A stretch of 64,000 bases of DNA. Origin: CAZJYI01 sp964550025 (GTDB lineage Bacteria; Verrucomicrobiota; Kiritimatiellia; UBA8416; CAYOBW01). The position numbers and the translations under genes were made by a program. Position 1 is the stretch's first letter. The number at the start of each line of letters is the position of its first letter. The notes beneath the pieces were generated by a model. The model had not been told where the DNA came from and made no database searches. It saw only the letters and a program-made list of their open reading frames with translations. The stretch spans positions 1-64,000 of the forward strand of contig CAZJYI010000057.1 of the NCBI GenBank assembly GCA_964550025.1, written 5' to 3'. Positions 36,800 through 44,735 of the stretch are shown in pieces.

Positions 36800-38323
36800 T
36801 CACCGCTCTTCACCTGCTCCCAACCCTTTCCCAATCGCCTCCGCCAATTCTCGCGCCTTCTCGACTTCCTCCGGTGACGGAGGGTCGGCGCCTTCGTAGG
36901 CGCGCTTGCGTTCCTGTTCACCGGCTTCAGCGACAATGAGCCATTTCTCCGCCGCCACGATGTCCCGCTCGCAGCCGCGTCCCGATGCGAACATCCGCGC
37001 CGTTTCGAGTTGGGACTTGCGATGCCCGCGTTCGGCGCCCTTGTGCCACCAGCGGAAGGCCTCCGTGCGCTCCCCGGTATTCTGGTACTTCACCGCCAGG
37101 GTGTGAAAGGCGCCGAGGTCGCCCCCGTTGATCAGTTTCTTCAGCCAGCGCACGGCGATGTCGCTGTTGCCCCAGGTCATGTGGTAGGCAACGAGATCCT
37201 CGTACGCCTCTTCCAGACCCGCGATGGCTGCGCGGTGAAGGTATTTCTCGGCCATCTTCCTGTGCGTGGCCGTGGACTGCTCCGCCAGAAGGCAGTTTCC
37301 GAGAACGTGGTTGGCTTCGGGCACCCCATTGTCGGCGGCCCGCTTCATCCAGTGCAGGCCCTTTTGTTTATCGGAGAACGCGCTGTCCGGCTCGAGATAG
37401 ATCGTGGCCAGCTTGTACTGCGCCTGCGCCAGCCCCTGCGCCGCGGCGGCACGGAGAAAGCAGAGACCGGACTCCACGTCCTTGGGAACGCCCCAGCCCG
37501 CCACGAGGGCGTGGCCGAGCAGGAACTGCGCACCGTGCGAATCCCTGTGAGCGGCCCGTGTCAGCCAGTTCGTCGCCGCGGTGAAGTCCTCCGCAAGCCA
37601 GTGCAGGCAGCCGAGCGCCAGTGCGCTGTCTTCGTCGCCCTCCTCGGCATTCAGACGCAGCGCGCGGATGTGTGCGTTGGTCGTTGCCGCCTCCGCTTGC
37701 GGCGACGCCAGTGCTTGATACAGCGGATCGAGGTCCGGCTGTCTGCCCGTGGCCGGACAGGCGGGGCGGAAGGCCAGCCAGTGGATGGCCCACGTGTCGA
37801 GCGGTCCGCGCTGGTCTGGATTGCCCAGCTTGCCGGCGCTGTGCTCCGATGCCCCACTCACCTCCGCCCGGCCTGCGAGATTCGCCGCGAACTGTTCCGC
37901 GAACCGGTCGGCGGCCGCTTCGACAAAAGCGTCGCTCAGGTCTTCCAGGCGGGGCCTCACAGCTCGCCAGCGCCTGCGCAGGTGGGCGATAGTTTCGGAA
38001 CGTTCGAGGTGGAGCATCTGTGCGAGCTCGGTTTCGGTCAACTCCCGTGCGGCCGCTTGCGCCACCCGTTCCAGGTACTCCGGCGCCACTTTGTCGATGA
38101 CGGAAACCGCATTGCTGGCGGCATGGGCGAGATCGGGATTGTCCAGGGCGCTCCGCAGATGGCTGTCGATCGCCTCCTGGTAGCGACACCGAAGGAGCTC
38201 CCTGGCAAGCGCCAGCCGGTTGGTGTCGGTCTGTTGCTCCTGCGCCGTGCCGCTCGTGGCTGCTACAAGGAAGACGCCGATGGCCGCGGCGCACGTTTTC
38301 AGTGCTCTCTTGAAATCACGCAT
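36800..38323 (-). CDS. Secreted Sel1-repeat protein
   Basis: 507 residues. The ATG at 38323 follows GAGGAGAGT and gives signal peptide MRDFKRALKTCAAAIGVFLVAATSGTAQ. The first 230 residues are helical without a recognised family. From about residue 235 Sel1-like repeats are clear: ALALGCLHWLAEDFTAATNW, AQFLLGHALVAGWGVPKD, AQAQYKLATIYLEPDSAF and similar down to ARMFASGRGCERDIVAAEKW. Sel1/TPR-like solenoids mediate protein-protein contacts, often in signalling or envelope functions. The C-terminus is charged (EEVEKARELAEAIGKG). It is divergent from the lipid-kinase gene and is probably periplasmic. Confidence 0.88.
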   Translation of the reverse strand: MRDFKRALKTCAAAIGVFLVAATSGTAQEQQTDTNRLALARELLRCRYQEAIDSHLRSALDNPDLAHAASNAVSVIDKVAPEYLERVAQAAARELTETELAQMLHLERSETIAHLRRRWRAVRPRLEDLSDAFVEAAADRFAEQFAANLAGRAEVSGASEHSAGKLGNPDQRGPLDTWAIHWLAFRPACPATGRQPDLDPLYQALASPQAEAATTNAHIRALRLNAEEGDEDSALALGCLHWLAEDFTAATNWLTRAAHRDSHGAQFLLGHALVAGWGVPKDVESGLCFLRAAAAQGLAQAQYKLATIYLEPDSAFSDKQKGLHWMKRAADNGVPEANHVLGNCLLAEQSTATHRKMAEKYLHRAAIAGLEEAYEDLVAYHMTWGNSDIAVRWLKKLINGGDLGAFHTLAVKYQNTGERTEAFRWWHKGAERGHRKSQLETARMFASGRGCERDIVAAEKWLIVAEAGEQERKRAYEGADPPSPEEVEKARELAEAIGKGLGAGEER

Positions 38324-38444
38324 ACTCTCCTCACCTTTTTCGCACAGTATCCCAGATGGTCGTACAATCACCACACAAAATCCCCGTTGCGTCACCCTGG
38401 TGCATTCGCTACCTTGCGAGTGAATAGGAGGAGGATAGCAGGCT

Positions 38445-39332
38445 ATGCGGCGCGTTCTGGTACTTGTCAACCCGAAGTCAGGTTTGCCGCGGTCGTTCAC
38501 GGCGATGCGGAACTCTCTGGATCGACATTGGGAGAGGCCGGGCACGGATCTCTACTACCAGTTCTCTCAGAGCAAGGAAGACGGCATTGCGAAGGTGCGA
38601 CGGGCCGTGGAGGAGGGCGTGGAGACGATCCTCGTCTCGGGAGGGGACGGGACCATCAGCACGGTGGGGCGCGTTTTGATCGGGACGGACGTGGCGCTGG
38701 GCGCCATCCCCACGGGCAGCGGCAACGGCTTCGCGAGGCACTTCGGCATTCCGCTGTCCGTGGGACACGCCGTTGAGTCCCTGGCAGGGGCCACGGTGCA
38801 GCCGATTGACGTCGGCATGGTTGACGGCACGCCGTTTCTCGTGACCTGCAGCATGGCTTGGGACGCGGCCATTGTTCGCTCTTTTGAGAAGTTCCCGATG
38901 CGGGGCATTCTACCGTACGTGTTGGCGGGGTTCCAGGAGGCCTTCGAATACCGGGTGCAACCCATGCAGCTATGCCTTGACGGCGGGGAAGAGATGGACC
39001 TTCCGGACCCGGTTGTGGTAACGGTGGCCAACCTGACGCAGTTCGGGGGCGGCGCCCTGGTCGCCCCGAACGCGGAGGCCGACGACGGTTGTCTCGAGCT
39101 CGTGGTCCTGCGCAGGAGGGATGTGCCGCGCGCGCTGCCGCAGTTGCCCCGTTTGTTTGACGGGTCGTTGCAGCAGATTCGCGAGGTTGCCTTCCGGCGT
39201 TTCCGGACTCTGACCGTGAGACGACAGGAAGCGACGCAGATCCAGATCGACGGGGAACTGGTTGATGCCGGGACAACGGTCGAAGTTGCCGTTCTGCCCG
39301 CCGCGCTCAACGTGCTGGTGCCGCAGGGGTAG
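38445..39332 (+). CDS. Diacylglycerol/lipid kinase-family protein (YegS/LCB5 type)
   Basis: 295 residues. The N-terminus MRRVLVLVNPKSG carries the NPKSG motif, VSGGDGTISTV is the catalytic GGDGT nucleotide-binding loop, and GAIPTGSGNGFARHF is the second glycine-rich motif of the DAGK catalytic domain. The C-terminal beta domain (PNAEADDGCLELVVLRRRD, IDGELVDAG) matches the family. It phosphorylates a lipid alcohol, perhaps diacylglycerol or a sphingoid base; the exact substrate is not visible. It is a single gene, and simple repeats separate it from the fmdB-like gene. Confidence 0.92.
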   Translation: MRRVLVLVNPKSGLPRSFTAMRNSLDRHWERPGTDLYYQFSQSKEDGIAKVRRAVEEGVETILVSGGDGTISTVGRVLIGTDVALGAIPTGSGNGFARHFGIPLSVGHAVESLAGATVQPIDVGMVDGTPFLVTCSMAWDAAIVRSFEKFPMRGILPYVLAGFQEAFEYRVQPMQLCLDGGEEMDLPDPVVVTVANLTQFGGGALVAPNAEADDGCLELVVLRRRDVPRALPQLPRLFDGSLQQIREVAFRRFRTLTVRRQEATQIQIDGELVDAGTTVEVAVLPAALNVLVPQG

Positions 39333-39396
39333 TTGTCAGTTGTCAGTTATCAGTTATCAGTTATCAGTGATCAGTGATCAGTGACCAGTGGCCGGT
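39333..39396. repeat. CAGTTATCAGTGATCAGT simple repeat
   Basis: Head-to-tail 8-9-base units CAGTTATCAGTTATCAGTGA, drifting to TCAGTGATCAGTGACCAGTGG, fill the gap between the lipid-kinase stop and the fmdB-like start. It is noncoding. The sequence is similar in character to repeats at 26.8 and 36.5 kb but a different family. Confidence 0.85.
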
Positions 39397-39409
39397 CAGT
39401 GGAGAATGC

Positions 39410-39661
39410 ATGCCGATTTATGAGTATCGTGCGAAGAACAGGAAGAGGAGTTGCGATCACTGCCGTGACGGCTTTGACCAGCTCCAGGGACTGAAAGACG
39501 TTCCGCTCAGTGTTTGCCCTGAGTGTGGTGCGGCGGTGGAGAAGCTCCTCTCGGCTCCCGCCATCGGCGCCTCCAAGAGCGGATTGGACAGTCGTGCGAA
39601 AGACGCCGGGTTTCACAAACTGCGTCGTGTGAGCAAGGGTGAGTACGAGAAGGAATACTAG
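39410..39661 (+). CDS. FmdB-family zinc-ribbon protein
   Basis: 83 residues from the ATG at 39410 with GGAGA 9 bases upstream. MPIYEYRAKNRKRSCDHC begins the FmdB/CxxC regulatory-type zinc ribbon, with ligands C15/C18 and C36/C39 (CPEC). The tail is basic. FmdB proteins are small and of debated function (regulatory ribbon). It ends 11 bases before the ClpX-like ATPase gene, so the pair is likely translated from one message and may be functionally linked. Confidence 0.85.
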   Translation: MPIYEYRAKNRKRSCDHCRDGFDQLQGLKDVPLSVCPECGAAVEKLLSAPAIGASKSGLDSRAKDAGFHKLRRVSKGEYEKEY

Positions 39662-39672
39662 GCTACGGAACA

Positions 39673-41244
39673 ATGACAGAAGAAGAGAAACACGATGACT
39701 ACCCGGCAGGCCTCGAGGAGCAATTCAAGGAGATGCTCCGCAAGGCGAACTTTTCGTTCATGGTGGGGCAGCCACAGGACCAGCAGACCGAGGACGAACC
39801 TGTCCCCGACGACGAGGAGGGAGCGCAGGAGCGACTGCGAGCGATCACGGAGTTCAGCCTCAAACCGCGGGACATACGCGACTATCTCGATCGTTTTGTG
39901 ATCAGGCAGGATGAAGCCAAGAAGGTCCTCTCGGTGGCGATCTGCGACCACTACAATCACGTGCGGCAGTGTCTCCAGGACGCGCAGATGGCGGAAGCGG
40001 AGTACGCCAAGCACAATGTCATCCTCCTGGGGCCGACCGGCGTGGGCAAGACCTACCTCATGCGCTGCATCGCCAGGCTGATCGGTGTTCCCTTTGTCAA
40101 GGCCGATGCGACCAAGTTCTCCGAGACGGGGTACGTCGGGCATGATGTCGAGGATCTTGTGCGGGATCTCGTGAAGGCGGCCGATGGCGACACCGAGCTC
40201 GCCCAGTACGGGATCATCTACGTGGACGAGATCGACAAGATTGCCTCCTCGGGAGGGACGGTCGGCAAGGATGTCTCCGGGCGTGGCGTGCAGATCAACC
40301 TGCTTAAACTCATGGAAGAGACGGATGTCAGCCTCTTCAGCCAGACCGACCTCATCGGGCAGATGCAGGCCATCATGGACATGCAGCGCGGCAAAGAGGC
40401 CGGCGCGCGGACGATCAGTACGCGCCACATGCTCTTCATCGTCAGCGGGGCGTTCGACAAGCTGGGCGAACAGGTCCGGAATCGCCTGGGGAAGAGCCCG
40501 ATCGGGTTCGGGGGGGAGACCCGCGGCGACTGGCAGGAGAGCGAGTACCTGCGCCTGGCCGAGACGCGCGACCTCATCGACTACGGGTTCGAGCCGGAGT
40601 TTGTCGGACGTTTGCCCATCCGGGTGGTGTGCAACGCTTTGAACGCCGCGGACCTCGAAGAGATCATGGTCAAGTCAGAGGGCAGCATTCTGGACCAGTA
40701 TCGAAGGGATTTTCAGGGCTACGGCATCGAGTTGAGCACGACGCGCGAGGCGTTGGGAGTGATTGCGCAACGCGCCCACGTCGAGAAGACCGGGGCGCGC
40801 GGCCTGATGACGGTCCTGGAGAAACTGTTCAGGGACTACAAGTTCGAACTGCCTTCGACGGCGATCCGCTCTTTTGAGATAGACGATGCGGCCGTGGAGG
40901 AGCCGAAGGCGCATCTGACGGAGCTGCTCAAATCGCCCTCCTCGGCGCGGCGCACCATCCTGGAGTCCGACGTGACGGCGTTTGTGGAGACCTTCCAGGA
41001 GGCGCACGGGCTTAAGCTGTCGATGGGGAAGGATGCGGTGGCTGCCATTGTCGGAGCGTGCATCGAGCAGGATGTCAGCGTGACTCGATTCTGTGCCGAG
41101 CATTTCCACGATCTGGAGTACGGGCTGCGCCTGATCTCGCGCAATACCGGGCGCACGTCTTTCAACATTACCCGCCGGTTCGTCGAAAACCCGGGCCGCG
41201 AGCTCTCCCGTCGGATCGCCCAGAGCTTCAAGAAGGAGGGGTGA
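39673..41244 (+). CDS. ClpX-like AAA+ ATPase without the N-terminal zinc domain
   Basis: 523 residues. Walker A GPTGVGKT at 120-127, Walker B IIYVDEIDKI at 181-190, pore loop GYVGHD at 153-158, SGRGVQ pore-2-like loop at 202-207, and a ClpX-type sensor-2 region KTGARGLM. A PIGFGGE segment near 276-282 resembles the IGF loop by which ClpX docks on ClpP. Canonical ClpX has a C4 zinc-binding domain at its N-terminus; here that region is acidic and Cys-free (residues 1-60). About 100 residues follow the usual ClpX core. It may be an alternative unfoldase feeding ClpP or a separate chaperone. It is convergent with the Hedgehog-like gene with only 4 bases between. Confidence 0.85.
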   Translation: MTEEEKHDDYPAGLEEQFKEMLRKANFSFMVGQPQDQQTEDEPVPDDEEGAQERLRAITEFSLKPRDIRDYLDRFVIRQDEAKKVLSVAICDHYNHVRQCLQDAQMAEAEYAKHNVILLGPTGVGKTYLMRCIARLIGVPFVKADATKFSETGYVGHDVEDLVRDLVKAADGDTELAQYGIIYVDEIDKIASSGGTVGKDVSGRGVQINLLKLMEETDVSLFSQTDLIGQMQAIMDMQRGKEAGARTISTRHMLFIVSGAFDKLGEQVRNRLGKSPIGFGGETRGDWQESEYLRLAETRDLIDYGFEPEFVGRLPIRVVCNALNAADLEEIMVKSEGSILDQYRRDFQGYGIELSTTREALGVIAQRAHVEKTGARGLMTVLEKLFRDYKFELPSTAIRSFEIDDAAVEEPKAHLTELLKSPSSARRTILESDVTAFVETFQEAHGLKLSMGKDAVAAIVGACIEQDVSVTRFCAEHFHDLEYGLRLISRNTGRTSFNITRRFVENPGRELSRRIAQSFKKEG

Positions 41245-41248
41245 GGGA

Positions 41249-41947
41249 TCAATCCGCGCTGTACGCCTCCAGCGTATCCCGGTGGTCGCGGCGGATGGAA
41301 GCGTGAACGTGGGATCCGCCGCCGGAAGGCGTCTCGTGGTAGACCCAGTCGAAGCCGGCAGCCCAGCACAGCTTGGCCAGGCGTTCAAGACCGAGCTCGT
41401 CGCAGGTGACGTCGACGGCGCGGCCCTCCTTGTGCAGCGAGCGCGGGTTGTGGATGCCTTCCGAGCGGTAGCAGTCCTGCACCTTCAGCCTGCCCCCGGC
41501 GGCCGTGACCAGGTTGATGAGGCGTCGCAGGGGCCGCTCGACGCAGTGATGCATGCTGTGATCGCATTCCGTGTCGCCTTTGTCGTTGTCGCTCTCCCAC
41601 CATGCGCGAGGGTCATCGACGTAGATCAGGTCGCGGCCGGCCGAAAAAGTCGCCAGATCGATCGATCCGGATGCTGCCGATTCCCGCTTCTTCGGCATGT
41701 ACGTATTCCGCCTGAAGGTGGCCGGTTCGTCGCGAACGGCTGCCAGAAGGGGAGCAAGCGCCACCGGTTTCGGGGGTAGGGGAGGCGCAGGCTGAGTGTC
41801 GGCTGGAGGGGTGGGGGGGCGGCGGTCCTTGAGACTGAGCCCCACGGCAAAGATCAAGACTGCCGAGCAGCAGCCGGCCACCAGCGCCCGGCCCTGCGGC
41901 GTCAAGGTTCTCAGGGTTGTCAGTAGCCGCGATACGCGTATATCCAT
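41249..41947 (-). CDS. Membrane-anchored Hedgehog-type / M15-like peptidase domain protein
   Basis: 232 residues from the ATG at 41947; the alternative start at 41992 adds 15 residues. An N-terminal anchor (about 20-39, ALVAGCCSAVLIFAVGLSL) is followed by a Pro-rich linker. The domain at about 125-225 follows the Hedgehog signalling domain: RSLHKEGRAVDVT (cf. SLHYEGRAVDIT), LAKLCWAAGFDWVYHE (cf. VEAGFDWVYYE), then SHVHASI (cf. AHIHCSV). Zinc ligands would be H172, D179 and H215, with E205 as catalytic base. The fold is shared with bacterial M15/VanX-type DD-carboxypeptidases. No HINT domain is present. A peptidoglycan substrate in the periplasm is inferred. Calcium-ligand equivalents are uncertain. 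It is in the same orientation as the ArsA-like operon upstream. Confidence 0.8.
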   Translation of the reverse strand: MDIRVSRLLTTLRTLTPQGRALVAGCCSAVLIFAVGLSLKDRRPPTPPADTQPAPPLPPKPVALAPLLAAVRDEPATFRRNTYMPKKRESAASGSIDLATFSAGRDLIYVDDPRAWWESDNDKGDTECDHSMHHCVERPLRRLINLVTAAGGRLKVQDCYRSEGIHNPRSLHKEGRAVDVTCDELGLERLAKLCWAAGFDWVYHETPSGGGSHVHASIRRDHRDTLEAYSAD

Positions 41948-42018
41948 CGTGTTGCAGACCTCTTTGTCGCGATTCCGTGGATAGGATGTCACACCGCCTC
42001 GCGGATGTCAAAACCTGA

Positions 42019-42043
42019 GGGGTTTCCGCGGGGCGGAAATCCC
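42019..42043. repeat. Hairpin with TTTCCGC/GCGGAAA arms (REP-like)
   Basis: An 11-base stem around GGGTTTCCGC and GCGGAAATCC with loop GGG, upstream of the Hedgehog-like gene. The same TTTCCGCG/CGGAAAT words build the palindrome at 43741-43880, so both may belong to one REP-type family. Confidence 0.45.
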
Positions 42044-42198
42044 AGTGGCGGGTGGCGAGTGGGGATAACGTGCGCGGGGGAAGACTCCTGCCTTCCCCCA
42101 TGCAGCGGTGATACTTCCACTTGCTCGGAGGCTTAACCGCCACCCTTACTCGACTTGCTTCGTCGGCACGGTTGGTGTGGCGCGACTAGAACAGGGCA

Positions 42199-42423
42199 TC
42201 ACTGAACCGCGATGCTCTCGGGGGCGCTCTTCTCCGGAGACGGCTCGCCCGCGCGGGAAATTGCCGAGTCCAGGAGGCTCCGCAGCGCCAGCAGGGCCTC
42301 GCGGCCGGCTCCGGAGATGTGTTTCTTTGTTTCTGTCGGCAGCACATGGAAATGCGCCGGCTTGAACCGTACGACCCATTCCTCGTCCGAACGCTCTACC
42401 TCGAGTAGTTTCTGCTTGCTCAT
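42199..42423 (-). CDS. Small protein downstream of the ArsA-like ATPase
   Basis: 74 residues, start ATG at 42423 preceded by AAGGAGAAGGAAC, 16 bases after the ArsA stop. N-terminal half: SKQKLLEVERSDEEWVVRFK, then PAHFHVLPTETKKHISGAGR and a helix EALLALRSLLDSAI. The tail is low-complexity. Not recognised as a named family. Good ribosome-binding site and gene spacing support a real gene. It may interact with the ArsA-like protein, as neighbouring genes often do, but there is no direct evidence. Confidence 0.65.
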   Translation of the reverse strand: MSKQKLLEVERSDEEWVVRFKPAHFHVLPTETKKHISGAGREALLALRSLLDSAISRAGEPSPEKSAPESIAVQ

Positions 42424-42439
42424 TGTTCCTTCTCCTTGT

Positions 42440-43603
42440 TTACGCCACGAACCGGATTCGCAGCCTTTCGTCGGTGAACTTTGCGTCTTTCACGGATAGC
42501 CCGCGCAGCGAGTTCGGCAGGATCATGTTTCTTCGCTGGGAACCGACGCGTACCGTTAATTCGTCACCGTTCTTCGTGAGTGACACGTCGCTTTTCTCGG
42601 CGAAGGGGAGATTCAGGGCGAGGACGCAACAGTTGTCTTCCCTGGAGATGGACTGGACGCAGTGGTTGCAGAATACCTCCGTGGGATCGCGGTCTTCATA
42701 GAGAGCGTCCGCCAGCCGCCGCAGCTTCTCCGCACCCATGATTTCCTCTTGCATCAATGGCGCGGAGAGGATGGGCAGGGGAGCGAAACTGTCCTCGATG
42801 ATGCCGTAGTACCGCCTCTGCCGCTCTCGCCAGGACCTGAGACACGGGTTCTCCGTGTCCTGGGGAATCAGCCGGTTGCAGATGACGAGGTCCGTCGCGT
42901 ATCCGTAGAGATTGAAGTACGTGAATGCGCGTTGAGCTTCGCGGATCACCATGTTTTCCGGGTTAACGACGAGTCGCATGGATGCGACCTTGGGGTCGGA
43001 AAGAAGCGCATGCGTACGCCCCAGTTGCGCGTAGAGCTTCTCGACCGCATGAAAGACCTTGTCCTCCGGCATCGGCAGCCCCATGACTCGCCGGATAAGG
43101 GGGCGAGTCACGGTGGCGGCCGTACGCCCGATGGGGAAGAGCTTCTCCATCCACCATTTGAGCACCTCCGGGAAACTCAGCAGGCGCAAGGTCTCCGCGG
43201 TTGGTGCGCAATCGATGATGAGGACATCGTAGTCGCCCCTGTCATGATAGCGCGTGACATAGAGGAGGTTGGCCAGTTCTTCCATACCGGGCAACAGGGC
43301 GAATTCCTCGGCCATGATCTTATCCGCGCCCTGCCACATCATGACGGAGGCCATCCAGCTCTGAATCTCGCGCCAGTGCAGATCGACCTCGTGGCCGATA
43401 TCAGGCTCCTGCGCCCACAGGCGGTCGGCGAGCTCCACCGGTTCACCGCTCAGCGGTACGTTGAAAGCATCCGCCAGGCTGTGGGCCGCATCGGCGCTGA
43501 GCACGATGGTGCGATACCCGAGTCTTGCGCAGCGAACCGCGGTGGCGGCGGCTATGGTCGTCTTGCCTACACCCCCCTTGCCCGTACAGAGTAGAACACG
43601 CAT
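42440..43603 (-). CDS. ArsA/Get3-like ATPase with C-terminal Hsp20-like domain
   Basis: 387 residues from the ATG at 43603 with AAAGGAGAG upstream. Deviant Walker A CTGKGGVGKTTIA at 6-18, switch I DAAHSLADAF, and IIDCAPTAETLRLL as Walker B/switch II. Absence of the second ATPase half and presence of a C-terminal ArsA_HSP20-like beta domain (VLALNLPFAEKSDVSL..LTVRVGSQRRNMILP) match the bacterial single-unit ArsA/Get3-like group. Such proteins may target membrane proteins or act as metallochaperones; arsenite transport is not implied because no arsB/acr3 is nearby. CNHC before the Hsp20-like domain could bind metal. First gene of a minus-strand run with the small protein and the Hedgehog-like gene. 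Confidence 0.88.
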   Translation of the reverse strand: MRVLLCTGKGGVGKTTIAAATAVRCARLGYRTIVLSADAAHSLADAFNVPLSGEPVELADRLWAQEPDIGHEVDLHWREIQSWMASVMMWQGADKIMAEEFALLPGMEELANLLYVTRYHDRGDYDVLIIDCAPTAETLRLLSFPEVLKWWMEKLFPIGRTAATVTRPLIRRVMGLPMPEDKVFHAVEKLYAQLGRTHALLSDPKVASMRLVVNPENMVIREAQRAFTYFNLYGYATDLVICNRLIPQDTENPCLRSWRERQRRYYGIIEDSFAPLPILSAPLMQEEIMGAEKLRRLADALYEDRDPTEVFCNHCVQSISREDNCCVLALNLPFAEKSDVSLTKNGDELTVRVGSQRRNMILPNSLRGLSVKDAKFTDERLRIRFVA

Positions 43604-43740
43604 GCTGACTCTCCTTTCGCTTTCCTTGATGATTGCAAAGCGCTTTGTAGCACAAAGGGCTTTGTGTGGGCAAGGCAAAAAAGGGGCCGGAAAAGCAAAT
43701 CGCTGTCCGTGCACAATGTAGTGCGTTGGAACACCCATTT

Positions 43741-43880
43741 CCCCGTAGCGCGGAAATCGGTTCCGCGCGTGCGCAGGGAGACGGAGGATGGCGAGAGAGC
43801 CGAGCCTGGAGTTTCTCCTCTTTCTCCTCGTATTCTGCTCTCTCACACTCACGCCCGGAACGGATTTCCGCGATACGGGG
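43741..43880. repeat. 140-base palindromic intergenic element (paired REP-like hairpins)
   Basis: Arms of 31 bases at 43741-43771 and 43850-43880 are inverted copies matching at about 28 positions, separated by 78 bases rich in GAGAGAG/CTCTCT. Each arm also folds on itself: left arm GCGCGGAA / TTCCGCGC (43748-43768), right arm CGGAA / TTCCG. The arrangement resembles a BIME or small non-autonomous transposon (MITE). It lies between the divergent arsA-like and DUF1080 genes, in a 404-base gap with no other gene. Confidence 0.75.
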
Positions 43881-44007
43881 AGGCGCGTGGACGGGATCGC
43901 GCTACGGGGCTTCAGGAGCATTGCCCGGAAGCGTGCAAAGCGGTAGTATTGCCGGCGCGGATGACGACATCAAAACGGAGGCGGACTCAATAGGAGGGAT
44001 TGCGGTA

Positions 44008-44727
44008 ATGCGTAGACGAAGATTGGTTTCGGCGATGACGGGCCTGGGGCTGCTGGTGGGCGGCGTCTTGTGTGCGGATGGCGTGCCGGAGTTCAAGGAC
44101 CTGTTCAACGGCAAGGACCTGAGCGGATGGGTGGATGTCAACACGTCGAAAGACACCTGGCAGGTGCGCGACGGCATGCTGATCTGCACCGGCAAGCCAA
44201 TCGGCGTTATGCGCACGGAGAAGATGTACGAGAATTTCGTTCTACACATCGAATGGCGGCACATGGAGCCGGGCGGGAACTCGGGTGTGTTTGTCTGGAG
44301 CGATGCCAAGCCGTCCGGCAATCGCTTGCCGATGGGGCTCGAAGTGCAGATGCTCGAGCTGGATTGGGTGAAACTCCGCAAGCGCGGCGGCAAGGAGCCG
44401 CCCATCGCCTACGTGCACGGCGAGCTTTTCGGCGCGGGGGGCATGAAGGCCAAGCCCGACAACCCGCGCGGCAGCCGCAGCAAGTCGATCGAGAACCGCT
44501 GTAAGGGCAAGGGCGAATGGAACGTCTACGACGTGGTGTGCGTCGACGGCGTGGTGAAACTCTCGGTGAACGGCAAGTTCGTGAACGGCATCAGCCAATG
44601 CCAGTACAAGAAAGGCTACCTCTGCCTGGAGGCCGAGGGCGCGGAGATCCACTTTCGCAACATCAAGATCATGGAACTGCCGCCCGGCGTGACGACAGAG
44701 GAGCAGACGGTTCCGGAGCTGGAGTAG
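44008..44727 (+). CDS. Secreted DUF1080 (3-keto-disaccharide hydrolase-like) protein
   Basis: 239 residues from the ATG at 44008, with TAGGAGGGA upstream. Signal peptide MRRRRLVSAMTGLGLLVGGVLCADG. The DUF1080 jellyroll is clear: FKDLFNGKDLSGWVDV, WQVRDGMLICTGKP, NFVLHIEWRHMEPGGNSGVF, LEVQMLE, and NGKFVNGISQCQYKKGYLCL to EIHFRNIKIMEL. The fold is concanavalin-like and family members act on, or bind, sugars outside the cytoplasm. The stop lies 8 bases before the PQQ-propeller gene, so the two probably form an operon. Confidence 0.9.
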   Translation: MRRRRLVSAMTGLGLLVGGVLCADGVPEFKDLFNGKDLSGWVDVNTSKDTWQVRDGMLICTGKPIGVMRTEKMYENFVLHIEWRHMEPGGNSGVFVWSDAKPSGNRLPMGLEVQMLELDWVKLRKRGGKEPPIAYVHGELFGAGGMKAKPDNPRGSRSKSIENRCKGKGEWNVYDVVCVDGVVKLSVNGKFVNGISQCQYKKGYLCLEAEGAEIHFRNIKIMELPPGVTTEEQTVPELE

Positions 44728-44735
44728 GGGTCGAG

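Noticed and set aside
36567..36936. Minus-strand ORFs encoding repeated SQIAHRKSHI-type peptides, and their plus-strand counterparts
   Set aside because: They are translations of simple-repeat DNA that is open on both strands; no start signal or homology, and the repeat period is irregular.
42440..43603. Arsenite efflux pump component
   Set aside because: No arsB, acr3, arsR or arsC nearby, and the single-unit ATPase with an Hsp20-like C-terminus points to a different role.
42440..43921. A longer ArsA-like protein beginning at 43921
   Set aside because: The extension runs through the palindromic element and reads as Arg-rich filler; the P-loop normally starts within a few residues of the N-terminus, as with the ATG at 43603.
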